From the NCBI GenBank assembly GCA_023417635.1, contig JAEZFF010000106.1, positions 1 through 29,606 of the forward strand: 29,606 nucleotides of DNA, written 5' to 3'. Below the pieces are notes generated by a model. It did no database searches. It saw nothing but the letters and a program-made list of their open reading frames with translations, and was not told the DNA's origin. The stretch's first letter is position 1, and the number at the start of each line of letters is the position of its first letter. This stretch comes from Bacillota bacterium. GTDB taxonomy: Bacteria; Bacillota; Clostridia; Oscillospirales; Acutalibacteraceae. Positions 14,468-22,504 of the stretch are shown here, in pieces. Position numbers and translations under genes: made by a program.

Positions 14468-17134
14468 ATGGGTCAGAAGTACTTGTACTACTTCACCGAG
14501 GGCAGCAAAGCCTTTAACGGCAATATGACCACGATGAAGAATATCTTGGGCGGCAAAGGTGCCGGCCTGGCAGAAATGACGGCCGCCGGTATGCCGGTCC
14601 CGCAGGGCTTTACGATTACAACAGATGCCTGCACAAAGTATTATGAGGATGGCCGCCAGATTAATGCGGACATTCAGAAAGACATCTTTGAACACATGAA
14701 GGGCCTGGAAAAGATTACCGGAAAAACGTTTGGTGACAACAGCAACCCGCTGCTGGTTTCCGTCCGCTCCGGTGCACGCCAGTCTATGCCTGGCATGATG
14801 GATACCATCCTGAACCTCGGCTTGAATGACGAAGCCGTTGAAGGCCTTGCAAAGAAGACCAACAACCCGCGCTTTGCTTACGACAGTTACCGCCGTTTCG
14901 TGCAGATGTTTGCAGACGTCGTCATGGGCGTTTCCAAAAGCCTGTTTGAAGACGAAATCGACAAGATGAAGGCCGCAAAGGGCGTTAAGAACGATATTGA
15001 CCTCGGCGAAAACGACCTGAAGAAACTGGTCGTCGTTTTCAAGAAGATTTATGAAGACAACGAGCATAAGCCGTTCCCGCAGGACCCGAAAGAACAGCTG
15101 ATTGAAGCAGTTAAAGCTGTTTTCCGCAGCTGGGACAACCCCCGCGCAAACGTTTACCGCAAGATGAACGAAATCCCGTATGAATGGGGCACTGCAGTCA
15201 GTGTTCAGCAGATGGCGTTCGGTAACTCCGGCGACAACTCCGGCACAGGCGTTGCGTTTACCCGTAACCCGGCTACCGGCGAAAAGAAACTTTTCGGCGA
15301 ATACCTCATCAACGCACAGGGCGAAGATGTTGTTTCCGGTGTGCGTACACCGTCCCCAATCAGTCATCTGAAAGACCAGATGCCGGAAGTTTACGCGGAG
15401 TTCAACAAGATTGCAAAGAACCTTGAAAACCACTTCAAGGATATGCAGGACATGGAGTTCACCATCGAAGACGGCCACCTCTATATGCTGCAGACCCGTA
15501 ACGGCAAGCGTACTGCTCAGGCTGCCCTGAAGGTTGCCTGCGACCTCGTTGACGAAGGCATGATTGACGAAGAAGAAGCAGTTCTGCGCGTTGAGCCGAA
15601 ACAGCTTGATGCCCTTCTGCACCCGCAGTTTGACCAGGTTGCTCTTGAGAAAGCCAAGGCAATCGGCCATGGCCTCGCAGCTTCCCCGGGCGCTGCATGC
15701 GGCAAGATCGTATTTTCTGCCGAAGATGCAAAGGCATGGAAGGCAAAGGGCGAAAAGGTTGTACTGGTTCGCCTTGAAACTTCTCCGGAAGACATTGAAG
15801 GAATGCAGTCTGCGGAAGGTATTCTTACGGTTCGCGGCGGCATGACTTCCCACGCAGCTGTTGTTGCGCGCGGCATGGGTACCTGCTGTGTTTCCGGCTG
15901 CGGCGAAATTGTTGTGAATTACGACAAAAAGCAGTTTACCCTCGGCGGCAAGACCTACAAAGAGGGCGATTATATTTCCCTTGATGGTTCTACCGGCAAC
16001 ATTTACGGCGAAGCACTTCCGACTGCTCCTGCAACCATTTCCGGCGACTTCAGCCGCTACATGGCATGGGCCGACAAGGCTCGCAGGCTTCAGGTTTACA
16101 CCAATGCCGACACTCCGAGAGACGCTAAGCAGGGCCGTGAGTTCGGTGCTGAAGGCATCGGCCTATGCCGCACAGAGCATATGTTCTTTGAAGGCACCCG
16201 CATCAAGGCTATGCGTGAGATGATTGTTTCCGAAACAGTCGAAGAGCGCAAGAAGGCTCTTGCAAAGATTATGCCTTTCCAGCAGGGTGACTTTGAAGGC
16301 CTCTACACAGCAATGGAAGGCCGTCCGGTTATTATCCGCTTCCTCGACCCGCCGCTTCACGAGTTCCTGCCGACCAAAGAAGCCGACATCAAGGAAATCG
16401 CCGGAGAGCTTAACATTACAGTTGAGCATCTGAAAGAAGTTATTGCAAGCCTGCATGAGTTCAACCCGATGATGGGCCACCGTGGCTGCCGTCTGTGCGT
16501 CACTTACCCGGAAATCGCCGAAATGCAGACTACGGCTGTTATCAACGCCGCTATGAACGTTAACAAGGCGCACCCGTCTTATAACGTCGAACCGCGCATC
16601 ATGATTCCGCTTGTCGGCGAAGTCAGAGAATTGAAATACGTCAAAGATGTTGTTGTAGCAACAGCAGACAAGCTCATTAAAGCTGCAGGCATCAAGATGA
16701 AGTATCAGGTTGGTACCATGATTGAAATTCCGCGTGCTGCACTGACTGCGGGTGACATCGCCAAGGAAGCTGAGTTCTTCAGCTTCGGCACCAACGACCT
16801 GACCCAGATGACATTCGGCTTCAGCCGTGATGATGCTGGGAAGTTCCTCAACTCTTACTATGAGAAGAAGATTTATGAGTCCGATCCGTTCGCACACCTC
16901 GACCAGGTCGGTGTGGGCAAACTGATTAAGATGGCTGTTAAAGACGGCCGCGCTACCCGCCCGGACATCCACCTCGGCATCTGCGGCGAACACGGCGGCG
17001 ACCCGTCTTCTGTAGAGTTCTGCCACTTTGCAGGCCTCGACTATGTTTCCTGCTCACCGTACCGTGTACCGATTGCACGTCTGGCTGCTGCTCAGGCTGC
17101 TATTAAAGAAAAAAGAATGAATGCTGCGAAGTAA
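14468..17134 (+). CDS. ppdK: Pyruvate, phosphate dikinase
   Basis: Interconverts pyruvate, ATP and phosphate with PEP, AMP and pyrophosphate. In anaerobes it serves PPi-linked glycolysis or gluconeogenesis. At 888 residues it has the family length. An N-terminal ATP-grasp domain (GGKGAGLAEM, SVRSGARQSMPGMMDT) is followed by the swivelling phosphohistidine domain with His462 in GGMTSHAAVVARG. The C-terminal PEP/pyruvate barrel carries GLCRTEHMFF, GTNDLTQMTFG and catalytic Cys839 in GICGEHGGDP. ATG 14468 has AGGAGG about 8 bp upstream. It is monocistronic, bounded by its own promoter and a strong terminator. Codon use is strongly biased, suggesting high expression. Confidence 0.99.
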   Translation: MGQKYLYYFTEGSKAFNGNMTTMKNILGGKGAGLAEMTAAGMPVPQGFTITTDACTKYYEDGRQINADIQKDIFEHMKGLEKITGKTFGDNSNPLLVSVRSGARQSMPGMMDTILNLGLNDEAVEGLAKKTNNPRFAYDSYRRFVQMFADVVMGVSKSLFEDEIDKMKAAKGVKNDIDLGENDLKKLVVVFKKIYEDNEHKPFPQDPKEQLIEAVKAVFRSWDNPRANVYRKMNEIPYEWGTAVSVQQMAFGNSGDNSGTGVAFTRNPATGEKKLFGEYLINAQGEDVVSGVRTPSPISHLKDQMPEVYAEFNKIAKNLENHFKDMQDMEFTIEDGHLYMLQTRNGKRTAQAALKVACDLVDEGMIDEEEAVLRVEPKQLDALLHPQFDQVALEKAKAIGHGLAASPGAACGKIVFSAEDAKAWKAKGEKVVLVRLETSPEDIEGMQSAEGILTVRGGMTSHAAVVARGMGTCCVSGCGEIVVNYDKKQFTLGGKTYKEGDYISLDGSTGNIYGEALPTAPATISGDFSRYMAWADKARRLQVYTNADTPRDAKQGREFGAEGIGLCRTEHMFFEGTRIKAMREMIVSETVEERKKALAKIMPFQQGDFEGLYTAMEGRPVIIRFLDPPLHEFLPTKEADIKEIAGELNITVEHLKEVIASLHEFNPMMGHRGCRLCVTYPEIAEMQTTAVINAAMNVNKAHPSYNVEPRIMIPLVGEVRELKYVKDVVVATADKLIKAAGIKMKYQVGTMIEIPRAALTAGDIAKEAEFFSFGTNDLTQMTFGFSRDDAGKFLNSYYEKKIYESDPFAHLDQVGVGKLIKMAVKDGRATRPDIHLGICGEHGGDPSSVEFCHFAGLDYVSCSPYRVPIARLAAAQAAIKEKRMNAAK

Positions 17135-17154
17135 TTCACGCTTTTGCAAAAAGT

Positions 17155-17190
17155 AAAAAATCCCCCGTCTTTCCGGCGGGGGATTTTTTT
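17155..17190 (+). terminator. Intrinsic terminator of ppdK
   Basis: A stem of at least nine pairs (TCCCCCGTC with GGCGGGGGA) with flanking A/T pairs is followed by seven T, 20-55 bp after the ppdK stop. Confidence 0.93.
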
Positions 17191-17246
17191 CAATATCTGC
17201 GGCCGGCCTGATTTTGGAAGGGCTGGCGAATGGGGGCGGTGTTGTT

Positions 17247-17690
17247 TTGTCGAAAAAACAGACTAAAATTATCATCTGCATCCTGCAGGCGGCAATTTTC
17301 GGGCTGATGTTTCTGCCGTCTGCACGGGCTGCAAATTCTGCACCACTGAATGCTTTTGACCTGATGCAACTTTATTCAGCGGCTGGGTTTAACCTCGATT
17401 CCTTGGTGTATGCGGTACTGGCTATCTGCGGTGCCGCAGTGACGGTGCTGGCACTTTTCTTGCTGCGCAGCCGCCGGAATTTCGGTACTGCAGCCTGTTT
17501 GAGCGCGTTCCTTACAGTTGTACACGCTTGTTTCTTTACAGCGCTGAAAAAGGGTCTTGCGGGAACGGTTACCCTCACGGGGATGCACTACCTGATCGTG
17601 CTGCTGGCTTTAATGAGCATGGCAACCGCGATTCACGGCTTTCTCATTTCGGCACCTACAGTGGATGGCCAGGAAGCAAGAAAACCCTAA
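17247..17690 (+). CDS. Hypothetical four-TM membrane protein
   Basis: About 147 residues with four predicted membrane helices: near residues 7-28, 50-73, 82-102 and 111-133. They are separated by short polar loops with a basic stretch (LRSRRN) after helix two. No family recognised. No ATG is near the start. TTG 17247, giving SKKQTKII..., is preceded by a GGGGGCGG stretch about 8 bp upstream, so I prefer it to the TTG at 17214. The gene sits between two terminators, just after ppdK, and could receive read-through from it. The start and the function are both uncertain. Confidence 0.6.
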   Translation: MSKKQTKIIICILQAAIFGLMFLPSARAANSAPLNAFDLMQLYSAAGFNLDSLVYAVLAICGAAVTVLALFLLRSRRNFGTAACLSAFLTVVHACFFTALKKGLAGTVTLTGMHYLIVLLALMSMATAIHGFLISAPTVDGQEARKP

Positions 17691-17711
17691 ACTTTCCGCA
17701 GAAAAATTAAT

Positions 17712-17750
17712 CAAAAAAACGCGCGAACCGTGTGGCTCGTGCGCTTTTTT
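17712..17750. terminator. Bidirectional intrinsic terminator
   Basis: A GCGC/GCGC plus GAACC/GGCTC hairpin with loop GTGT is flanked by an A-run (17713-17719) and a T-run (17745-17750). It serves the plus-strand membrane protein and, in reverse, the convergent lipoprotein gene. Confidence 0.8.
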
Positions 17751-17777
17751 GTCTTTGCAGCACAATAAGATTCCCAA

Positions 17778-18296
17778 TTAATACCCTGCGCTCAATTCTT
17801 TACAGGCTTCCTCTTCCGCATCCCCATTCGGTTCTGCAAAAGCAACGTTTCCTTCGGTAATAGGAGCAATGACTTTGCCACTTGTGACTTTTTTGTTTCC
17901 GGCCCAAATAGAGAGGCAGCCTTTTGACTTCGACAATTTTGCTGTCGTGCCCGCAAAAGATTTTTGGCCTTTCTCCGTTAGCTGAAATACGATTTGATTA
18001 GGACGCTCCGACTTAATGTGGAGCGAGTAAAATCCTTTGATTTCATCGGCTGAAATTGCTGCGGAGCCGTCTTTCGAAGTCCCTTCCCGAAAACAAACGT
18101 TCGGGGCCACTTGAATCAGACGATTGCTGGGGTTGCTGTGGTTTTCCGTCTGGATGCTGCCTATGTCTGTGGCGGCAGCGCTGCTGATTCCCCGGGAAGG
18201 TACCGCAGCTTCGCTGGAATTGGTGATAGCCTTGGAGCAGGATGTCAGCAAAGCCAGCAAAATGCCAGAGAAAAGCAGCAGAGCAAACCTTTTCAT
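17778..18296 (-). CDS. Lipoprotein with a SecDF P1-head-like domain
   Basis: A 172-residue predicted lipoprotein: basic start MKRF, hydrophobic core, and lipobox LLTSC with Cys20. A Ser/Ala-rich linker follows (to about residue 60). The rest resembles the P1 head subdomain of SecD/SecDF, with the pattern FQLTEKGQKSFAGTT (about 105-119), a strand in the usual LDG position (SIWAGNKKV) and VIAPITEGNVAF (about 143-154), where SecD has SAP...I.GG. There are no membrane-transport helices, so it cannot be a SecDF pump. It may bind exported chains or be a substrate-binding relic. AAAGGAG lies about 12 bp upstream. It is monocistronic. Confidence 0.7.
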   Translation of the reverse strand: MKRFALLLFSGILLALLTSCSKAITNSSEAAVPSRGISSAAATDIGSIQTENHSNPSNRLIQVAPNVCFREGTSKDGSAAISADEIKGFYSLHIKSERPNQIVFQLTEKGQKSFAGTTAKLSKSKGCLSIWAGNKKVTSGKVIAPITEGNVAFAEPNGDAEEEACKELSAGY

Positions 18297-18690
18297 AAGA
18301 ATTGTTTTCTCCTTTAAAATCCTATTTTGTCATACTGAATTATTCAATAATACAGCAAATTGGGAATATATTCAATAGAATAGATAGCATATTATGGTAT
18401 AATATGCTATTCAAAAAATAATTTTACAGTTGCACAAAAAGGCTTTATTACTTCTGGCAATAATGATGATTGAATTTCAGCAAAATAGAGGTTATCATTG
18501 GAATGGTAACATATACCATAATATGGAATAAGATCCGAACCCCATGCGGAGTATGGAAATTTTTAAATGCATGGCGGACAAAAATAGGACGAAGCCTGTT
18601 TTTTATCCAAATGAAGTTGGCTATATTGAGACGATAAATCAGCTGGCAGAGTATCATAATAAAGACAGTTCTGTTGGAGGAGGCTCTCAT
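18297..18690. other. 394-bp AT-rich divergent intergenic region
   Basis: This region separates the minus-strand lipoprotein from the plus-strand SurA-like gene and is visibly more AT-rich than its surroundings. It contains a perfect 12-bp-arm palindrome (listed separately), the imperfect hairpin GTTATCATT/AATGGTAAC near 18490-18510 and the small palindrome CCATA-A-TATGG at 18516-18526. Open frames cross it in both directions, but none has a ribosome site or recognisable protein. I see no gene. Confidence 0.55.
18384..18410 (+). promoter_or_regulatory. Palindrome overlapping an extended -10 promoter
   Basis: Perfect 12-bp arms (18384-18395 and 18399-18410, core AGCATATTAT) flank GGT. The right arm contains TATAAT (18398-18403) preceded by TGG, an extended -10. 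The arrangement fits an operator over a promoter, but no regulator is assigned. Confidence 0.5.
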
Positions 18691-19410
18691 ATGACAAAAA
18701 AATTAATTTTCAGTGCTATAGGGATTACACTGACACTGTCTGTTTTGCTTTTTTCCGTTGGTGCTTCGGCAAGTGCAAGGCCGCAGAAACCTTCTTCCGC
18801 TGCGGGGAGTTCACAGGCTGCCGCCAGCGGAAAAATACTGGCAACGGTCAACGGAAAAAATATTTATCTTTCCGACTTTCAAGAGCGGTTACGGGTGTAC
18901 CATGCCCCGGCTGCCATTCAGTCGGAAAATGCTGCTCCCAATGCTCTGCAGAGTAAAAAATCAGGGATTGTGAAACAAACCAGAAAAACCGACCGCCAAA
19001 TCCTGTCGGAACTTATTAAAGTGCAGGTTATAAAAGACGAGTGCAGCAGGCAGTCCATTTCCGTTTCACGCGCTGAAGCAAAAGAAGTGTTGGAGAGGAA
19101 TTACAAGACTTTTCAGAACTTAATGAATAACGGCTCAGACCTTGAGAAAAAGCAGGCTAGGTCAGCATGGAATTCCTATACTGCCATAGCAAAAACCCTT
19201 GGAGTTTCATTGGATGAGTACACCAAAAAGTATGGAGTAGATGCCATGCAGACTGCTTTGACGGAAAGCAGGTATTACCAGCATTTCGCGTCGGGCCTGT
19301 CGCAGAAAAATCTTACAGAGGAGCAAATAAACAGCCTGTATGACAAGTCGGTGCAGAGTCTGATTCAAAAAAGCAAGATAACAGTCAATGATTCATTGCT
19401 TGAAAATTAA
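18691..19410 (+). CDS. Exported SurA-N-like protein
   Basis: A 239-residue protein starting at ATG 18691 with GGAGGAGG about 8 bp upstream; the frame continues 49 codons further upstream without a ribosome site. Residues 1-27 form a signal peptide (MTKK, hydrophobic core, ASASA cleavage region), followed by a Ser/Ala/Pro linker. From about residue 48, ILATVNGKNIYLSDFQERL is the hallmark opening of the SurA N-terminal chaperone domain, continuing as charged helices with a long insert. There is no parvulin domain. It probably binds unfolded exported proteins. It is unrelated in position to the mfd-linked foldase. Two tandem terminators follow. Confidence 0.78.
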   Translation: MTKKLIFSAIGITLTLSVLLFSVGASASARPQKPSSAAGSSQAAASGKILATVNGKNIYLSDFQERLRVYHAPAAIQSENAAPNALQSKKSGIVKQTRKTDRQILSELIKVQVIKDECSRQSISVSRAEAKEVLERNYKTFQNLMNNGSDLEKKQARSAWNSYTAIAKTLGVSLDEYTKKYGVDAMQTALTESRYYQHFASGLSQKNLTEEQINSLYDKSVQSLIQKSKITVNDSLLEN

Positions 19411-19426
19411 GCATGAGCCTTGCAGA

Positions 19427-19467
19427 CGCCGCAGAAATTGAGATTGTTTTCTGCGGCGCTTATTTTT
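19427..19467 (+). terminator. Intrinsic terminator of the SurA-like gene
   Basis: An 11-bp stem (CGCCGCAGAAA 19427-19437 with 19448-19458) has a 10-nt loop and is followed by CTTATTTTTA, 17 bp after the stop. Confidence 0.85.
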
Positions 19468-19477
19468 ACAATTCTAT

Positions 19478-19517
19478 AAAAAGCGGTGCGAACCGAAAGA
19501 TTCGTGCGGCTTTTTTT
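19478..19517 (+). terminator. Second tandem intrinsic terminator
   Basis: AAAAAGCGGTGCGAA (19478-19492) pairs with TTCGTGCGGC plus T-run (19501-19517), with one mismatch and two G-T pairs around an 8-nt loop. It ends in seven T. With the preceding hairpin it insulates the trxB-like operon. Confidence 0.75.
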
Positions 19518-19547
19518 GCTGTTTTGGGGCAAAATGAGAGCGCGGGA

Positions 19548-19576
19548 TTGTATTTCCCGTGTTTTTCAACTATAGT
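19548..19576 (+). promoter_or_regulatory. Promoter of the trxB-like gene
   Basis: TTGTAT (19548-19553), a 17-bp spacer and TATAGT (19571-19576). Transcription would start near 19583, so the mRNA begins with the hairpin at 19586-19612 (CGGGGC/GCCCCG arms with AAAA/TTTT). Confidence 0.6.
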
Positions 19577-19629
19577 AATGTATTGCGGGGCGGAAAATGT
19601 CGTTTTGCCCCGGGGAAGGGAGATGCCGT

Positions 19630-20493
19630 ATGGCGGATGTTATTATTCTTGGGCGCGGCCCGGCGGGAATCTCAGCGGCGCTTTATACAGCGCGTGCCAA
19701 GCTAAACACTGTGGTGCTCGGCAAAGCGGGCGGGTCCCTTGAAAAAGCCGGGAAAATTGAAAATTACTTTGGCTTTGCGGAGCCGGTTTCCGGGCGTGAG
19801 CTTTTGGAAAACGGTGCGGCGCAGGCACGGCGTGTAGACGCTGAACTTGTGGACGCTGAAGCTGTTGATATTTCCTATGATGGGAAGTTTACGGTGAGTA
19901 CGGGAGAAAAGGAATACCGTGCGCCGTTTGTCATCCTTGCGACGGGTTCTGTGCGAAAATCGCCGAAGACCACGGGGCTTGCAGAGTTTGAAGGTCATGG
20001 GGTAAGCTGGTGCGCAGTTTGTGACGGCTTCTTTTACCGTGGCAAAGATGTGGCGGTGCTTGGCGCGGGCAGCTATGCCCTGCACGAAGCGCAGGTGCTT
20101 CTTCCTATTGCCCACAGTGTGACAATCCTGACGGATGGCGTTGAGCCGGAAACAGAGTTTCCAAAGAAAATTCCCGTGCTGACGGAAAAAATTGATTCGC
20201 TGTACGGTGAAACAGTGCTGCAGGGTGTTCGCTTTGCGAGCGGCGCCCAAAAAGAGATAGCCGGCCTGTTTATCGCTCTTGGCGTTGCGGGGAGCGTCGA
20301 CTTTGCGCGGAAGCTGGGTGCCGAAATGAACGGTGCGGTAATTAAGGTGGACGAAAGCCGCCGTACGAGTGTGCCCGGTTTGTATGCAGCGGGCGACTGC
20401 ACCGGTGGGCTGTTCCAGATTTCCAAAGCCGTTTGCGACGGCGCGGTTGCCGGGACTTCTGTTGCCCGTGAATTCCACGAGGCAGTTTTATGA
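19630..20493 (+). CDS. trxB: Thioredoxin reductase-like flavoprotein
   Basis: A 287-residue protein with the TrxB two-domain plan. The FAD-binding start is IILGRGPAG, the redox-active WCAVCDG gives Cys128 and Cys131, and the second FAD motif is AAGDCTGG. It should reduce thioredoxin or a similar disulfide carrier. The pyridine-nucleotide domain is unusual: the GGGxxA motif reads GAGSYA, and the HRRxxxR phosphate-binding stretch is replaced by LTDGVEP. NADPH is therefore probably not the donor. Ferredoxin-dependent clostridial reductases (FFTR) show this loss. ATG 19630 has AAGGGAG about 8 bp upstream. mutY follows after 41 bp; no thioredoxin gene is nearby. Confidence 0.85.
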   Translation: MADVIILGRGPAGISAALYTARAKLNTVVLGKAGGSLEKAGKIENYFGFAEPVSGRELLENGAAQARRVDAELVDAEAVDISYDGKFTVSTGEKEYRAPFVILATGSVRKSPKTTGLAEFEGHGVSWCAVCDGFFYRGKDVAVLGAGSYALHEAQVLLPIAHSVTILTDGVEPETEFPKKIPVLTEKIDSLYGETVLQGVRFASGAQKEIAGLFIALGVAGSVDFARKLGAEMNGAVIKVDESRRTSVPGLYAAGDCTGGLFQISKAVCDGAVAGTSVAREFHEAVL

Positions 20494-20534
20494 GAGGGGA
20501 GTGTCTTTTCGGCAGCAGGCCGGATGATTAATCA

Positions 20535-21629
20535 ATGGATTTTTCTAAAATTGTACAGCCCCTTTTAAAATGGTATGAAAAAAATGCGCGCGTTCTGCCG
20601 TGGAGGGATTCCCCTGAACCGTACCGCGTGTGGATTTCGGAAATCATGCTGCAGCAGACGCGCGTTGAGGCCGTGATTCCGTATTTTGAACGGTTTGTGC
20701 GGGAAGTTCCGGACGTGCGCGCCTTGGCGGAAATACCGGACGAGCGTCTTTTAAAACTGTGGGAGGGCCTCGGCTATTACAGCCGTGTGCGGAACCTGAA
20801 AAAGGCCGCGCAGGTTCTCATGAAGGAATACGGCGGAGTGCTTCCCGCCGATGCAGAAGAGCTGAAAAAACTGCCTGGCATTGGAGAATACACTGCCGGG
20901 GCTGTGGCGTCTATTGCCTACGGCTTACCGGAGCCTGCCGTGGATGGAAACGTGCTGCGCGTTGCTTCGCGACTTGCGGCATCCGCACGGGATGTGACGG
21001 AGCCGGGTGTAAAGCGGGATCTTCGCACGTCTTTGCGGAAGGTTTATCCGGAAGGAAAAGCCGGAGCGTTTACGCAGGCACTGATGGAGCTTGGCGCGAC
21101 GGTCTGCCTGCCGAACGGAGCACCGGCCTGTGAAAAATGCCCGCTTGCTTCCCAGTGCGAAGCGCACCGCGCCGGGCGGGAAACGGATTTCCCCGTAAAA
21201 CCGCCGAAGCCGGAACGCCGTGTGGAAGAGCGCACAGTCTTTCTGCTTTGCTGCGGGGAAAAAACCGCTGTGCAAAAACGTCCGCTTCATGGTTTGCTTG
21301 CCGGGCTGTGGGAGTTCCCCAATGTGGAGGGCGTCCTTCCCCAAAAAAAAGCGGAGGAGTATCTGCGCGGTTTTGGCCTGAAAGCCTGCGGTATGGAGAA
21401 GCTGCCGAAAGCAAAACATATTTTTTCCCACCTTGAGTGGCATATGACGGGGTACTTTGTACAGGTGGAAAATCCGGGCGGCAGCTTTGTCTGGGAGTCA
21501 CGCACGGTGCTGCTGCGGGATTATGCGCTTCCCTCTGCATTTCGCGCTTACCGGAAAATCCTGCAGAATTTTTCGGGAGCGCCGAATATTTCATTTCAAA
21601 TAAGGAGACAAAAACATGGCATTGTCTGA
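20535..21629 (+). CDS. mutY: A/G-specific adenine DNA glycosylase MutY
   Basis: Removes adenine mispaired with 8-oxoguanine or guanine. The 364-residue protein has catalytic Glu36 in SEIMLQQTRV, the helix-hairpin-helix LPGIGEYTAG, catalytic Asp137 in AVDGNVLRV, a [4Fe-4S] cluster motif C-x7-C-x2-C-x5-C (CLPNGAPAC onward; most relatives have x6 in the first gap) and a C-terminal Nudix-like 8-oxoG recognition domain (LAGLWEFPN). The ribosome site is weak (GGA about 10 bp before ATG 20535). The last 14 bp overlap the EamA gene, so the two are translationally coupled. Position after the disulfide reductase fits an oxidative-damage theme, though this is inference. Confidence 0.96.
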   Translation: MDFSKIVQPLLKWYEKNARVLPWRDSPEPYRVWISEIMLQQTRVEAVIPYFERFVREVPDVRALAEIPDERLLKLWEGLGYYSRVRNLKKAAQVLMKEYGGVLPADAEELKKLPGIGEYTAGAVASIAYGLPEPAVDGNVLRVASRLAASARDVTEPGVKRDLRTSLRKVYPEGKAGAFTQALMELGATVCLPNGAPACEKCPLASQCEAHRAGRETDFPVKPPKPERRVEERTVFLLCCGEKTAVQKRPLHGLLAGLWEFPNVEGVLPQKKAEEYLRGFGLKACGMEKLPKAKHIFSHLEWHMTGYFVQVENPGGSFVWESRTVLLRDYALPSAFRAYRKILQNFSGAPNISFQIRRQKHGIV

Positions 21630-22488
21630 TCCGCATCGGAAAGCGGAACTTCTTATGGTTGCAGCAGCCGTCCTTTGGAGCACGGGCGGCATCCTAATCA
21701 AAATGATTCCGTGGAATCCACTTGTTATCTGCGGTGTGCGCAGCCTGTTGGCGTCTGCAGTGCTGTACGCTTATATGCGAGTTTCTGGCGCAAAGGTACG
21801 CCTGAACCGCTTCTCGGTTTCTTCTGGGTTACTGCTGGCGGGGCTGATGTTCTGTTTTGTCTTTTCCAACAAACTGACGACGGCAGCCAATGCCATTGTG
21901 CTGGAGTACACTTCGCCTGTGCTCATTCTTGTGTTTTCTGCCGTGTTCCTGAAACAAAAATTCGGCAGGCAGGATTACATCGCTGTTGCGGCGGTCTTTT
22001 TCGGCATAGCGCTTTCGTTTTTTGACCACCTCAGCCCCGGACACATTGCCGGGAACTGTGTCGCACTCCTCTCCGGAGTTTTCTGCGCGGTAAGCTACAT
22101 AGTCTGCGGTTGGGCAGACAACGACTCCCGCCTGAGCGGGATATTATTTTCGCACATCCTTTCGGCGGCAGGAGGACTTCCGTTCCTTGCAGTGTATCCG
22201 CCGCATTTTACGGTGCCGTCTGTGTTGAGCGTGCTGGCCCTTGGCGTTTTTCAAATTGGCATTTCCTATATTTTTTATGCCCTGGCCATGCGGCAGTGTC
22301 CGCCGCTTGCCTGCTCACTCATTGGCGCGCTGGAGCCACTGCTGAACCCTGTGTGGGTGTTCCTGTTTAACGGGGAAGCACCGGGTGCATTTGCTTTGTG
22401 CGGCGGCGCGATTGTTTTGCTTTCGGTTACCGGGTGGTGTGTTTGGCGCGACCGCTTTCTTGCGGTGCATCAAAGCAAACGGGTTTGA
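21616..22488 (+). CDS. EamA/DMT-family transporter
   Basis: A 290-residue membrane protein with ten predicted helices in two five-helix EamA repeats. Repeat one starts at AAAVLWSTGGILIK (residues 16-29) and ends near LEYTSPVLILVFSAVFLKQK. Repeat two starts near IAGNCVALLSGVFCAVSYIV and ends with the typical GALEPLLNPVWVFLFNGE. Family members export amino acids, nucleosides or other metabolites; the substrate cannot be read from sequence. ATG 21616 has AAGGAG about 7 bp upstream and lies within the mutY 3' end (14-bp overlap). No intrinsic terminator follows before the parA promoter. Confidence 0.9.
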   Translation: MALSDPHRKAELLMVAAAVLWSTGGILIKMIPWNPLVICGVRSLLASAVLYAYMRVSGAKVRLNRFSVSSGLLLAGLMFCFVFSNKLTTAANAIVLEYTSPVLILVFSAVFLKQKFGRQDYIAVAAVFFGIALSFFDHLSPGHIAGNCVALLSGVFCAVSYIVCGWADNDSRLSGILFSHILSAAGGLPFLAVYPPHFTVPSVLSVLALGVFQIGISYIFYALAMRQCPPLACSLIGALEPLLNPVWVFLFNGEAPGAFALCGGAIVLLSVTGWCVWRDRFLAVHQSKRV

Positions 22489-22504
22489 CGAGAACTGCCG
22501 TGTG

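Noticed and set aside
14423..15853. 476-codon minus-strand open frame opposite ppdK
   Set aside because: It is the complement of a strongly biased, certain gene (ppdK). It has no recognisable protein and no ribosome site; such long antisense frames arise from the codon bias of the real gene.
18448..18690. Small gene or transposase fragment in the AT-rich gap
   Set aside because: Frames exist on both strands, but none has a ribosome site or recognisable family. The plus-strand frame is just the upstream extension of the SurA-like gene, whose ribosome site sits at 18676-18683.
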